The notes: a model not told the origin generated them from the sequence alone. A stretch of DNA of 64,000 nt from Burkholderia territorii (GCF_902833055.1 NZ_CADFEJ010000017.1:1-64000); one strand, 5' to 3'; counted from the first letter of the stretch, positions 37,161 to 45,969 are shown. A program made the numbers and translations.

Positions 37161-37472
37161 ATGGACACCCAACAACGAATCAAGCAAATCGTCGACGAAA
37201 ACCAGGTCGTGCTCTTCATGAAGGGCAACGCGCAATTCCCGATGTGCGGCTTCTCGGGCCGCGCCGTGCAGGTGCTGAAGGCCTGCGGCGTCGACCAGTT
37301 CAAGACGGTCAACGTGCTCGAGGATGACGAAATCCGCCAGGGCATCAAGGAATTCTCGAACTGGCCGACCATCCCGCAGCTGTACGTGAAAGGCGAATTC
37401 ATCGGCGGCTCGGACATCATGATGGAGATGTACCAGTCCGGCGAACTGCAGCAGCTGTTCGCCGCCGCTTAA
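37161..37472 (+). CDS. grxD: Monothiol glutaredoxin, Grx4 type
   Basis: A 103-residue glutaredoxin with the monothiol site C29-G-F-S (FPMCGFSGRAVQVL) and the glutathione-binding WPTIPQLYV and GGSDIM loops. This group carries [2Fe-2S] clusters and helps in iron-sulfur assembly. Length matches GrxD. It follows prmC by 67 bases and precedes ubiX by 24. Confidence 0.95.
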   Translation: MDTQQRIKQIVDENQVVLFMKGNAQFPMCGFSGRAVQVLKACGVDQFKTVNVLEDDEIRQGIKEFSNWPTIPQLYVKGEFIGGSDIMMEMYQSGELQQLFAAA

Positions 37473-37496
37473 GGCGCGACACCCGCCCTCTTTCCG

Positions 37497-38093
37497 ATGG
37501 CATCTCCCAGCGCGCCGCCACGCCGGCTGATCGTCGCGATCACCGGCGCCACCGGCGCGATCTACGGCGTGCGGCTGCTCGAAATGCTGCGCGCCGCCGG
37601 CGGCGTCGAAACGCACCTGCTGGTTTCGAACGCCGGCTGGCTCAATATCCAGCATGAACTGAAGCTGCCCAAGGCGGAGGTCGAAAGCCGGGCGGATGTC
37701 GTGCATTCGGTGCGCGATGTCGGCGCGACCATCGCGTCCGGTTCGTTCGCGACCGACGGAATGGTAATCGCGCCCTGCTCGATGAAGACGCTCGCGAGCG
37801 TCGCGCACGGGCTGTCCGACAACCTGATCACGCGCGCGGCCGACGTCACGCTGAAGGAACGCCGCCGCCTCGTGCTGATGGTGCGCGAAACGCCGTTCAA
37901 CCTCGCGCATCTGCGCAACATGACCGCCGTGACCGAAATGGGCGGCATCGTGTTTCCCCCGCTGCCGGCGTTCTACGCGATGCCGAAAACGATCGAGGAG
38001 CTCGTCGATCAGACCGTCACGCGCGTGCTGGATCTGTTCGCACTCAGTGCACCGATGACGACGCCCTGGGCCGGCATCCGGCCGACCGCGTAA
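37497..38093 (+). CDS. ubiX: Flavin prenyltransferase UbiX
   Basis: A 198-residue enzyme that prenylates FMN to make the cofactor of UbiD-type decarboxylases, needed for ubiquinone synthesis. The FMN loop is VAITGATGAIYGVRLLEML, and the second part of the site is APCSMKTLASVAHGLSDNLITRAADVTLKE followed by LVLMVRETPFN. A UUCG-capped terminator follows. Confidence 0.95.
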   Translation: MASPSAPPRRLIVAITGATGAIYGVRLLEMLRAAGGVETHLLVSNAGWLNIQHELKLPKAEVESRADVVHSVRDVGATIASGSFATDGMVIAPCSMKTLASVAHGLSDNLITRAADVTLKERRRLVLMVRETPFNLAHLRNMTAVTEMGGIVFPPLPAFYAMPKTIEELVDQTVTRVLDLFALSAPMTTPWAGIRPTA

Positions 38094-38102
38094 TCTTCTG
38101 AC

Positions 38103-38124
38103 ACGGCGCTTCGGCGCCGTTTTT
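38103..38124 (+). terminator. Rho-independent terminator after ubiX
   Basis: ACGGCGC (38103-38109) pairs with GCGCCGT (38114-38120) around a TTCG tetraloop, followed by T residues to 38124. Confidence 0.9.
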
Positions 38125-38251
38125 CATGCATCTTCGCCGATTCGGCCATCTTCCGGCTCGATCCCGCATTCCCGCGCCCCTGCTCGCCACACAGGCCCGA
38201 GCCCGGCTCCATTATCAACATGTGCGATTCAATCAAATTCCGCAAAGTCGA

Positions 38252-38280
38252 TTTATCAATACCCAGTGCGCGTCTATAGT
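38252..38280 (+). promoter_or_regulatory. Possible promoter of the dioxygenase gene
   Basis: TTTATC (38252-38257) and TATAGT (38275-38280) are separated by 17 bases in an AT-rich patch just upstream of the dioxygenase start at 38311. The -35 match is weak. Confidence 0.4.
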
Positions 38281-38310
38281 CACAGGCAAATCCCTTTGCA
38301 GGCTCCCACC

Positions 38311-39102
38311 ATGAACCGCTTGCCCTCGCTTTACCTGTCCCACGGCGCGCCGACGCTGCCGATCGATCCGACACTGCCGTCCGGCGCGTTCACGCACCTC
38401 GGCGCCGAATTGCCGCGCCCGCGCGCGGTGCTGATGCTGTCCGCGCACTGGGGCACGCAGCAGCCGGTCGCGAGCGTGGCCGCGCACCCTGAAACGATTC
38501 ACGACTTCTACGGCTTTCCGCGCGCGCTGTACGAGATCCGGTACCCGGCGCCGGGCGCGCCCGAGGTCGCCGAACGGGCGGCCGCGCTGCTGAACGCGGC
38601 CGGCATCGCCACCGCGACGACCGACCATGGCCTCGACCACGGCGCGTGGGTGCCGATGCTGCTGATGTTCCCGGAAGCCGACGTGCCCGTCGCTCAGTTG
38701 TCGATTCAGCCGCGCGCGGATGCCGCCCATCACTTCGCGCTCGGCCGCGCGCTGCGGCCGCTGCGCGACGAAGGCGTGATGGTGATCGGCTCGGGCCAGA
38801 TCACGCACAACCTGCGCGCGGCCGATTTCAGCGCGGCGCCGGAGGATGCGGACCCGCGCGTCGCGGAATTCACCGATTGGTTCGAGGCAAAGCTCGCCGC
38901 GCGCGATGTCGACGCGCTGCTCGACTATCGCCGGCAAGCGCCGCACGCGGCGCTGATGCATCCGACCGACGAACACTTGCTGCCGGTGTTCACGGCACTC
39001 GGCGCGGCCGACGACGATTACCAGCTCGGCATCCAGTCGCTCGGCACGTATCAACGCGTGCTCGCGATGACGAACTACGTGTTCGCGAGCGCAACTGCCT
39101 GA
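38311..39102 (+). CDS. DODA-type extradiol ring-cleaving dioxygenase (YgiD-like)
   Basis: A 263-residue class III extradiol dioxygenase related to E. coli YgiD (4,5-DOPA dioxygenase). Candidate metal histidines are in LYLSHGAPTL near the N-terminus, LSAHWGTQQP, and TTDHGLDHGAWVPM in the middle; the C-terminal MHPTDEHLLPVF holds further conserved His. The start at 38311 gives the family N-terminus; 38266 adds 15 residues without merit. The true catechol substrate is unknown. It stands alone between two terminators. Confidence 0.85.
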   Translation: MNRLPSLYLSHGAPTLPIDPTLPSGAFTHLGAELPRPRAVLMLSAHWGTQQPVASVAAHPETIHDFYGFPRALYEIRYPAPGAPEVAERAAALLNAAGIATATTDHGLDHGAWVPMLLMFPEADVPVAQLSIQPRADAAHHFALGRALRPLRDEGVMVIGSGQITHNLRAADFSAAPEDADPRVAEFTDWFEAKLAARDVDALLDYRRQAPHAALMHPTDEHLLPVFTALGAADDDYQLGIQSLGTYQRVLAMTNYVFASATA

Positions 39103-39129
39103 AGCCGCCGCCACAGCGACGAGGCAAAC

Positions 39130-39166
39130 AAAAAGCCCGCCCGAGCAATGCTCGAGCGGGCTTTTT
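39130..39166. terminator. Bidirectional terminator between the dioxygenase and an APC permease
   Basis: A long stem from AAAAGCCCGC to GCGGGCTTTT, with an inner arm having one mismatch around the loop AAT, has A residues before and T residues after it. Confidence 0.85.
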
Positions 39167-39207
39167 CACGCTTTGCGCCATCGCCGATTCCGGTGGCGAA
39201 TCAGCCG

Positions 39208-40806
39208 TCAGGCACCGATCCCTTCGAGGATCTCGTCGTGCGACTCGCGCTCGTCGAGATACTGGGTCCGGTAGCCGGTGTTCACACCCCAGAAGTAGAA
39301 CACCAGCGAAATGGCCGCGACGATCAGCATGTCCCAGCCGTACGGCAGCACGCCGTAACCGCCGAATTCCTTGCTGCCGATCAGCGACAGCACGGCCATC
39401 GTCGGCAGGTACGCGACCAGCCACCATGCGGCCTTCAGGTCGGCACCCCAGCCGGTCCAGCCCGACTTCGACTGGAAGTAGAAATACACGGGCAGCGCGA
39501 CGATCATCAGCAGGATGATTTCGCCCGTCAGCGGCCACTTTGCCCAGTACAGGATCAGCGACGCGCAGACGAACGCGAACGGTGCGATCAGCTTCATCAG
39601 CGGGATCGACAGCGGACGCTCGATGTCGGTCGCCGCGCGGCGCAGCGCCATCAGGCTGATCGGGCCGGTCAGGTACGAGATCACCGTCGCGACCGAGATC
39701 ACTGCCGCGAGCGAGCTCCAGCCGCGGAAGAAGAACAGGAAGATGAACGACACGAGCAGGTTGAACCACATCGCCTGACGCGGCACGCCGTAGATCGGGT
39801 GCACGTTGCCGAACATCTTCGGCATCGTGTTGTTGCGCTCCATCGCGTAGATCATGCGGGTGGTCGTCGCCATGTAGGTCGTACCGGTGCCGCTCGGGCT
39901 GATGAACGCGTCGACGTACAGCAGGATCGCAAGCCAGTTCAGGTTCAGCGCGATCGCGAGTTCCGCGAACGGCGACGAGAAGTTGAAGTGCGCCCAGCCC
40001 TTCGCGACGTCGGCCGGGTTCACCGAGCCGATGTACGCCATCTGCAGCAGCACGTAGATCACGAGTGCGAGCAGGATCGACGAGATCACGGCGAACGGCA
40101 CGCTGCGCGACGGATTGCGCGCTTCACCGGCCAGGTTCACCGGGCTCTGGAAGCCGTTGAACGCGAACACGATGCCGCTCGTCGCAACCGCGGTCAGCAC
40201 GGCCGACCAGCCGTACGGCGCGAAGCTCGCATTCGATGCGGTGCCGAGGTTTTCCGAATGGAAGCTCGACAGCATCAGGCCGAGGATCGTGAGGCCGGGG
40301 ATCAGGAACTTGAAGATCGTGATCGCGGTGTTCGCGCGCGCGAAGGCCTTGACGCCCCAGTAGTTCAGCATGAAGTAGATGACGACCAGCACGGCCGACA
40401 GCAGCAGGCCCGGTGTCGTCAACTCGCCGTTCACGAACAATGCGTGCGCCCACGGATACGGCCACGTGCTCATGTACTGGATCGATGCTTCCGCCTCGAT
40501 CGGAATCACCGATACGATCGCGATCCAGTTCGCCCACGCGCTGATGAAGCCCACCAGCGAACCATGCGAATAACGCGCGTAGCGGACCATGCCGCCCGAC
40601 TCGGGGAACATCGCGCCCAGTTCGGCATACGTCAGTGCAATCGCGAGAATCACGACCGCGCCGATGATCCATGCGCAAATCGCCGCCGGACCGGCAATCT
40701 TCGCAGCCTTCCACGCGCCGAACAGCCAGCCCGAGCCGATAATCGAACCCAGCCCCGTCAGCATCAATGCAAACGGGCCGATGTTCCGTTGAATAGAACT
40801 CTTCAC
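39208..40806 (-). CDS. APC superfamily permease
   Basis: A 532-residue inner-membrane transporter with about 12-14 hydrophobic segments. The N-terminus QRNIGPFALMLTGLGSIIGSG carries the glycine-rich first-helix break of APC transporters, and ELGAMFPESGGMVRYARYSHG is the conserved loop after helix 2. Amino acids or related amines are the likely substrates. The start is the GTG at 40806 with GGAGAGG upstream. It shares a 420-base control region with the divergent cold-shock gene, where two perfect palindromes are found. Confidence 0.85.
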   Translation of the reverse strand: MKSSIQRNIGPFALMLTGLGSIIGSGWLFGAWKAAKIAGPAAICAWIIGAVVILAIALTYAELGAMFPESGGMVRYARYSHGSLVGFISAWANWIAIVSVIPIEAEASIQYMSTWPYPWAHALFVNGELTTPGLLLSAVLVVIYFMLNYWGVKAFARANTAITIFKFLIPGLTILGLMLSSFHSENLGTASNASFAPYGWSAVLTAVATSGIVFAFNGFQSPVNLAGEARNPSRSVPFAVISSILLALVIYVLLQMAYIGSVNPADVAKGWAHFNFSSPFAELAIALNLNWLAILLYVDAFISPSGTGTTYMATTTRMIYAMERNNTMPKMFGNVHPIYGVPRQAMWFNLLVSFIFLFFFRGWSSLAAVISVATVISYLTGPISLMALRRAATDIERPLSIPLMKLIAPFAFVCASLILYWAKWPLTGEIILLMIVALPVYFYFQSKSGWTGWGADLKAAWWLVAYLPTMAVLSLIGSKEFGGYGVLPYGWDMLIVAAISLVFYFWGVNTGYRTQYLDERESHDEILEGIGA

Positions 40807-40999
40807 ATCCTCTCCTATGTCTCAAAAAGCATGGTCGGCCCGCTGCCCGGGATCGGCTCGGACAACACCGCGCATGCCATTTTGGGGGGATGGATCACCC
40901 GATCGGGGCAACCCTTCCACGCGGCGCGTAGTTTAACGGTTGCACCTCGAAGTTGGCGCCAAAATCGTTCGTCCCCTACAAAAAATTCGCGTCGTTTGC

Positions 41000-41015
41000 A
41001 AGGTTTGTAAACCTT
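41000..41015. promoter_or_regulatory. Perfect 7-2-7 palindrome, operator candidate
   Basis: AAGGTTTGTAAACCTT is an exact inverted repeat with a 2-base centre. It lies 36 bases upstream of the cold-shock -35 element and 194 bases from the permease start, so either gene could be controlled. Confidence 0.5.
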
Positions 41016-41050
41016 AACTCCGCAATAACCCTGAGTGCATGGAAATACGG

Positions 41051-41079
41051 TTGACCGCGCGACCGATTAGCCGTATAAA
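41051..41079 (+). promoter_or_regulatory. Sigma-70 promoter of the cold-shock gene
   Basis: TTGACC (41051-41056) and TATAAA (41074-41079) with an optimal 17-base spacer. Initiation near 41086 would give a leader of about 140 bases before the ATG, as is usual for cold-inducible csp genes. Confidence 0.75.
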
Positions 41080-41187
41080 CAACGTTGCAGGATTTCAAGC
41101 GGCGAGTGAATTGGTTCTTTCGTAGTTCGCCCATCAACGGTACTCCGGTTGGTCCCATTACCCCCTTCCTTGATTTTCCGCACCCAT

Positions 41188-41199
41188 GGGCTTCGGCCC
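41188..41199 (+). promoter_or_regulatory. UUCG-capped hairpin in the cold-shock leader
   Basis: GGGC-TTCG-GCCC is followed by a T-rich stretch (GTTTTATCTTTTT) directly before the ribosome binding site AGGAA (41214-41218). It could be a leader terminator or a temperature-sensitive structure. Confidence 0.4.
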
Positions 41200-41226
41200 C
41201 GTTTTATCTTTTTAGGAACAAGTAAC

Positions 41227-41430
41227 ATGGCAACCGGTACCGTCAAGTGGTTCAATGACGCAAAGGGCTTCGGCTTCATCACCCCGGAAGGCGGCGGCGA
41301 CGATCTGTTCGCGCACTTCTCGGAAATCCGCGTCGAAGGCTTCAAGACGCTGCAAGAAAACCAGAAGGTTGAATTCGAAGTGAAGACGGGCCCGAAGGGT
41401 CTGCAAGCTGCGAACATCCGTCCGGTCTAA
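41227..41430 (+). CDS. cspA: Cold-shock protein, CspA family
   Basis: A 67-residue single cold-shock domain that binds single-stranded RNA and DNA. RNP1 is KGFGFI at 13-18 and RNP2 is DLFAHF at 26-31, after the standard opening TGTVKWFNDA. AGGAA lies nine bases before the ATG. It has its own strong promoter, a long leader and a terminator, so it is monocistronic. Whether it is cold-induced or constitutive cannot be read from sequence. Confidence 0.95.
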   Translation: MATGTVKWFNDAKGFGFITPEGGGDDLFAHFSEIRVEGFKTLQENQKVEFEVKTGPKGLQAANIRPV

Positions 41431-41456
41431 GCTCGGCGCGATATTTCGTGTAAAAA

Positions 41457-41480
41457 AGCCCCGCTTCGGCGGGGCTTTTT
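41457..41480. terminator. Terminator between the cold-shock and Hsp70-like genes
   Basis: AGCCCCGC (41457-41464) pairs with GCGGGGCT (41469-41476) around TTCG, flanked by A-run and T-run, so it can act in both directions. Confidence 0.92.
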
Positions 41481-41532
41481 GTTTTCCGGCGCCGGCAGCG
41501 TTGCGACCGCCGCCGATCGGAATGGCCGTCGC

Positions 41533-42783
41533 TCAGCCGAACAGCCGCTGCGCGTGAATGCCCAGGCCGGTCGCGACGCTCGCGAGGCGATCGCCGAATA
41601 CCGGCTGCGCGTCCGGGAATGCACCGGCGAGCGCACCCGACAGGAACGCGAGCCCGGTCGAGCCGCCGGTGAAATACAGCGCGCCGACGTCGCGCGGCGC
41701 GACGCCCGCAAGCCGCACCGTTTCGCGCGCGGCATCGACGATGCGCGCGGTGTCGTCGACGCTCGCGTCGACGAGACGCTCGGCGTCGAACGCGATCTGC
41801 AGATCCTCTTCCACGTCGTTCAGGTCGATCATCGTCTCGCCGCCCGCCGCCACGCCGATCTTCGCTTCTTCCGCGCGCGCCATCAGCGCATGCCCGAGCC
41901 GTCGCTCGACCACGCGCGTGAGCCGGTCGTGCTGTCGCACGTCCTGGTACAGGTGCTTCATCAGTTTCAGCTCGCCCAGCCGCTTCGGCGTGTAGACCGT
42001 GTTGATCAGGTGCCAGGTCGCCAGGTCGAAATAGATGCGGTTCGGCAGTTCGCGCCCCTCGGGATCGAGCGCGCGGTAGCCGAACGCGGGCAGGATCGCC
42101 GCCAGCTCGACACGGCGGTCGTAGTCGGTGCCCGCGACGTGAACGCCGTGGTGCGCGAGCACGTCGTCCTTGCGTTCGAGGCGCGCCATCCGCTCCGGCC
42201 CGACGCGCACCAGCGAGAAGTCCGACGTGCCGCCGCCGATGTCGGCCACCAGCACGAGCCGCTCGGCCTGCTGGCGCGACTCGTAGTCGAACGCGGCCGC
42301 GATCGGTTCGTACTGGAAGTGCACGTCCGTGAAACCGACCGACTGCGCGGCCGCTTCGAGCTGGTTCTGCGCGAGGCGGTCGGCGCGCGGATCGTCGTCG
42401 ACGAAGAACACCGGCCGGCCAAGCACCGCGCGCCCGATCGGCGCGCCGGCGCACGCCTCGGCCTTGCGCTTCAGGTGCGTCAGGAAGCGCGCGATGATCT
42501 CCGTGTACGCCATTGCGCTGCCGTCGCCGAGATCGGTCGTGGTCTCCGCGAGCGGCGAGCCGAGGATGCTCTTCATCGAGCGCATCAGGCGGCCGTCGAA
42601 ACCGTCGATATAGGACGCGAGCGCCGCCCGGCCAAATTCGACCGTCTGCTCGTCGTTGTTGAAGAAGATCGCGGTGGGCAACGTCAGGTGGTCGCCCTCG
42701 ACGGGCGCGAGGCGCATGCCTGCGCCGTCGGGCAATGCCACGGCGGAATTGGACGTGCCGAAATCGATCGCGCAGTAAGTCAT
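41533..42783 (-). CDS. Hsp70-family chaperone, YegD-like
   Basis: A 416-residue actin-fold ATPase that lacks the substrate-binding half of DnaK. The phosphate-1 loop is YCAIDFGTSNSAVAL, phosphate-2 is VLVADIGGGTSDFSLV, and the adenosine motif is LYFTGGSTGLAFLSGAL. E. coli YegD has the same architecture and no settled function. The start at 42783 gives MTYCAIDFGTSN; 42801 adds six residues. No DnaJ or GrpE partner is adjacent. Confidence 0.88.
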   Translation of the reverse strand: MTYCAIDFGTSNSAVALPDGAGMRLAPVEGDHLTLPTAIFFNNDEQTVEFGRAALASYIDGFDGRLMRSMKSILGSPLAETTTDLGDGSAMAYTEIIARFLTHLKRKAEACAGAPIGRAVLGRPVFFVDDDPRADRLAQNQLEAAAQSVGFTDVHFQYEPIAAAFDYESRQQAERLVLVADIGGGTSDFSLVRVGPERMARLERKDDVLAHHGVHVAGTDYDRRVELAAILPAFGYRALDPEGRELPNRIYFDLATWHLINTVYTPKRLGELKLMKHLYQDVRQHDRLTRVVERRLGHALMARAEEAKIGVAAGGETMIDLNDVEEDLQIAFDAERLVDASVDDTARIVDAARETVRLAGVAPRDVGALYFTGGSTGLAFLSGALAGAFPDAQPVFGDRLASVATGLGIHAQRLFG

Positions 42784-43036
42784 GGGAAGGTGCCGCAACA
42801 TGGCCGGCGCGAAAACGGAAAGGACGGGCTTTTTAACATGAAGCCCGCCGGATCACAACCGGCTCGGCCACCGGGGCCGCGCAACCGGCCCGGGGCCGCG
42901 ATCAAGCCGGCCCGCGGCGCACCGGCAGCGCGTGCATGCGGGCCGTTCGACACGTCGATGCCGTCGGCTTTCGCGCTTGCGACGCCCGTGCGGCCGGCTG
43001 CGGACAACGTACGGCGAAGTGCTGCCGGCTCCGAAA

Positions 43037-43642
43037 TCAGGCTGCCGCGTCGAAACCCTTCTTCCATGCGCCCGCATAGACGACTTCGCCGATCGCATGA
43101 CGCGTGCGGGGCGCCTTTTCGCGATCGCGCAGCACCGGATCGAGCTTGTCGACGTTGCCGTAGTGGCCGAGCGAGATGATCGCCGGGATCGCGACGTCGG
43201 CCGGAATCTCGAAGGCGTCGCGGAACGCCTTCGCGTCGAAGCCGCTCATCTGGTGTGCGGCGAGACCGAGCGCGTGCGCCTGCAGCACCAGCGACATCGC
43301 GGCCGCGCCCGCGTCGTACAGCGCGGTCGGCGCCGGCTCGCCCTTCGGCGTGAGCGTGTGCGCGGTCACGGCGATCAGCACCGGTGCCGGCGCGTTCCAG
43401 CCCTGGTTAAAGGGCACGAGCGTCGCGAATGCGCGCTTGAACGCGGCTTCGTCGCGCGTGCGGTCGAACACGATGAAGCGCCACGGTTGCGCGTTGTACG
43501 CAGACGGCGCCCAGCGCGCGGCTTCGAGCACCGCGTGCAGATCGGCGCCGCTGATCGGCTCGTCCGAATACGCGCGCGGGCTCCAGCGGCCCGCGATCAG
43601 GTCGTGAATCGAAACAGTGGTGGGAGCAGGTTTGACGGACAT
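43037..43642 (-). CDS. Nitroreductase family protein
   Basis: A 201-residue FMN-dependent oxidoreductase. FMN-binding residues lie in IAGRWSPRAYSDEPIS near the N-terminus and in AARWAPSAYNAQPWRFIVFDR; the C-terminal loop GLAAHQMSGFD and LGHYGNVDKL fit the malonic semialdehyde reductase-like group. Substrate unknown. The start at 43642 gives the family opening; the longer frame to 43774 is rejected. Confidence 0.87.
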   Translation of the reverse strand: MSVKPAPTTVSIHDLIAGRWSPRAYSDEPISGADLHAVLEAARWAPSAYNAQPWRFIVFDRTRDEAAFKRAFATLVPFNQGWNAPAPVLIAVTAHTLTPKGEPAPTALYDAGAAAMSLVLQAHALGLAAHQMSGFDAKAFRDAFEIPADVAIPAIISLGHYGNVDKLDPVLRDREKAPRTRHAIGEVVYAGAWKKGFDAAA

Positions 43643-43799
43643 GCGGTTCCTCGCTGACATCGATGAAGGGGCGCGAACGCCCCGCGAACCGCAAGCATAA
43701 CCGCTCGAGAAGACACGCGCCCGATGATCCCGCGCAATGCAAATCACCGATCCTGCATTGACCGGCCGCCCCACGCACGGACGGCCGGCAATGCCGCGC

Positions 43800-45083
43800 T
43801 CAGGCGGCCTGCGCGGCCGCGCGGGACGGGCCGCGATTGATCCGCAGCACGATCAGCGCGCCGACGATGCAAAGCCCGCCCGAGATCATCGACGCGACCG
43901 TATACGTGCCGAGGCTCGCACGCAGCAGCCCGGCGCCAAGCGCCGCGAACGCCGCGCCGAGCTGGTGGCCGGCGACGATCCAGCCGAACACGACAGGCGC
44001 CGCGGCCTTGCCGAACACGTCGGTGGCGAGGCGCACCGTCGGCGGCACGGTCGCGATCCAGTCGAGCCCGTAGAACATCGCGAACAGCGGCAGCCCGAAG
44101 AAATCGATGCCGAATGCATGCGGCAGATAGATCAGCGACAACCCGCGCAGCCCGTAGTACCAGAACAGCAGCACGCGGTTGTCGTAGCGGTCCGACAGCC
44201 AGCCCGACAGCGTCGTGCCGAACAGGTCGAACACGCCCATCGCGGCGAGCAGCGACGCGCCCTGCACTTCGGTCATCCCGTAGTCGCTGCACATCGCGAT
44301 CAGGTGCGTGCCGACATAGCCGTTGGTGCTCGCGCCGCAGATGAAGAAGCTGAAGAACAGGAGCCAGAAGTCACGCGAGCGGCTCGCCGTCAGCAGGGTG
44401 CGGAACGCGACCGCGAGCGGGTTGTCCTTCGTTGCGTCGGGCGCGGCCGGCGCGTCGGCCGGCTCGCCGTACGGGCGCAGCTTCACGTCGGCCGGCCGCT
44501 CCGGCAGCAGGAATGCGACCAGCGGAATCACGATCGCGGCGGCCACCGCGACCACCAGCACGACCGGCCGCCATCCGTGACGCTGGGCGATCGCGGCGAG
44601 CATCGGCAGGAACACGAGCTGGCCGGTGGCCGTGCTCGCGGTCAGGATGCCCATCACGAGACCGCGCCGCGCGTGGAACCAGCGCGTGACGAATGTGGCG
44701 GACAGCGTCAGCGCGACGACGCCGGTCGAGCAGCCGACCATCAGGCCCCAGATCACGACCATCTGCCAGCTCTGCGTCATCATCGACGACAGCGCGACAC
44801 CCGCGCTCATGGTCACCAGCGCGGTCAGGATCGTCGGCCGCAGCCCGAAGCGCTGCATCGCCGCGGCCGCGAACGGCCCCGTCAGCCCGTACAGCGCGAT
44901 GTTCACCGAAATCGCCAGCGAAATCGCCGCGCGGCTCCAGCCGAGTTCGCGCTCGAGCGGCACCATCAGCACGCTCGGCGTCGCGCGCGTGCCGGCCGCC
45001 GCCAGCAGGATCAGGAAAACCACCGCCGCCGCGAGCCATCCGTAGTGGAACCGCCCGCCGATTCGTGTCACCGCCCAGTTCAT
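43800..45083 (-). CDS. MFS transporter divergent from a TetR regulator
   Basis: A 427-residue, 12-segment major facilitator. FHYGWLAAAVVFLILLAAAGTRATPSV and the loop after helix 2 place it with monocarboxylate-type carriers. A long polar loop with an Asp/Ala/Pro-rich stretch (about 195-230) separates the two halves. GGAGAG lies before the ATG. Two near-identical palindromes precede it, so it is very likely repressed by the neighbouring TetR protein and induced by its own substrate or a toxic compound. Confidence 0.85.
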   Translation of the reverse strand: MNWAVTRIGGRFHYGWLAAAVVFLILLAAAGTRATPSVLMVPLERELGWSRAAISLAISVNIALYGLTGPFAAAAMQRFGLRPTILTALVTMSAGVALSSMMTQSWQMVVIWGLMVGCSTGVVALTLSATFVTRWFHARRGLVMGILTASTATGQLVFLPMLAAIAQRHGWRPVVLVVAVAAAIVIPLVAFLLPERPADVKLRPYGEPADAPAAPDATKDNPLAVAFRTLLTASRSRDFWLLFFSFFICGASTNGYVGTHLIAMCSDYGMTEVQGASLLAAMGVFDLFGTTLSGWLSDRYDNRVLLFWYYGLRGLSLIYLPHAFGIDFFGLPLFAMFYGLDWIATVPPTVRLATDVFGKAAAPVVFGWIVAGHQLGAAFAALGAGLLRASLGTYTVASMISGGLCIVGALIVLRINRGPSRAAAQAA

Positions 45084-45215
45084 GTCGTCGCTCTCCAGTT
45101 GGCGGGCCGGCGCCCGCGCGCCCGCCCCGCCTTGCTACCAGGCCACCTCCGCCGCACGCTGCATCGGCTGACCCGGGCCGATACCTGGCATTCGTCTGTC
45201 GATCCGGCCGGTATT

Positions 45216-45231
45216 GTTACCGATCGGTCAC
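45216..45231. promoter_or_regulatory. TetR operator copy 1
   Basis: GTTACCGATCGGTCAC is a near-perfect 16-base palindrome (one mismatch pair). It matches copy 2 in both half-sites except one base and lies between the divergent MFS and TetR genes. Confidence 0.7.
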
Positions 45232-45249
45232 AAGTGTGTTGCGATCGTA

Positions 45250-45265
45250 GTTACCAGTCGGTAAC
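45250..45265. promoter_or_regulatory. TetR operator copy 2
   Basis: GTTACCAGTCGGTAAC is a perfect 6-4-6 palindrome. Its centre is 34 bases from copy 1, and it lies 35 bases before the TetR start codon. Confidence 0.75.
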
Positions 45266-45300
45266 ATGTCAAGCAATTCACCACGCAGTCGAGGGTCATC

Positions 45301-45924
45301 ATGTCGGGCATCGAGGCCGCCAACAAGGCACCGGCACGCCGCACGCGCCAGCCGATCGCCGCGGCCGTCGCGCAGGAGCACCTGCTGCGCGCCGCCGAGG
45401 AGCTGTTTTACAGGGAAGGCGTGCGCGCGGTCGGCGTCGAGGCGGTCGTGGAACGCGCGGGCGTCAACAAGATGAGTTTGTACCGCCAGTTTGCGTCGAA
45501 GGACGAACTCATCCTCGCGTATCTCGAACGGATGGATGCATGTTTCTTCGAACGCTTCGATTCGAGCGTCGCGAAGCATCCGGGCCAGCCGAAGGCGCAG
45601 TTGATCCAGTATTTCGTCGATCTGGCGGAGCGCGCGACACAGAAGGACTATCGCGGCTGCCCGTTCGTCAACGTCGCGGCCGAATTCCCCGATGCGTCGC
45701 ATCCGGCGCGCGAGCGCGTCGCGCAGAACAAGGAACAGCTGATGAAGCGGCTCGTCGCGCTGTGCGAGGGCGCAGGCGCCCGGCAGCCGAAAGCGCTCGC
45801 CGATGCGCTCGCGCTCGTGATCGAGGGCATTTACGCGGCCAGCCAGACCTACCGGCACGGCGAAACGCCGATCGGCACCGCTCCCGCGCTGGTCACGCAG
45901 CTGATCGAGGCCGCCTGCGCGTGA
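45301..45924 (+). CDS. TetR-family transcriptional regulator
   Basis: A 207-residue repressor. The N-terminal helix-turn-helix spans about 15-65 (EHLLRAAEELFYREGVRAVGVEAVVERAGVNKMSLYRQFASKDELI). The C-terminal ligand domain (about 80-205) has KDYRGCPFVNVAAEF, a sequence seen in the YxaF/LmrA-like group. It is divergent from the MFS gene, with two palindromes between them, so it likely controls both genes. The ATG at 45301 follows immediately after GTCATC with no strong ribosome binding site. Confidence 0.88.
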   Translation: MSGIEAANKAPARRTRQPIAAAVAQEHLLRAAEELFYREGVRAVGVEAVVERAGVNKMSLYRQFASKDELILAYLERMDACFFERFDSSVAKHPGQPKAQLIQYFVDLAERATQKDYRGCPFVNVAAEFPDASHPARERVAQNKEQLMKRLVALCEGAGARQPKALADALALVIEGIYAASQTYRHGETPIGTAPALVTQLIEAACA

Positions 45925-45963
45925 CGGGCGGCGCGCGCCCGAAGCCGGCGTGCCCGCTCCCGC

Positions 45964-45969
45964 TACAAT
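45964..45969 (+). promoter_or_regulatory. Possible -10 element of the DUF1415 gene
   Basis: TACAAT 38 bases upstream of the ATG at 46007; no clear -35 match. Confidence 0.35.

Larger units (their letters stand above)
40807..41226. other. Divergent 420-base control region of the permease and cold-shock genes
   Basis: No gene is visible. It contains the palindromes TTGGCGCCAA (40953-40962) and AAGGTTT-GT-AAACCTT (41000-41015), a strong rightward promoter at 41051-41079 and the cold-shock leader. Confidence 0.7.
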
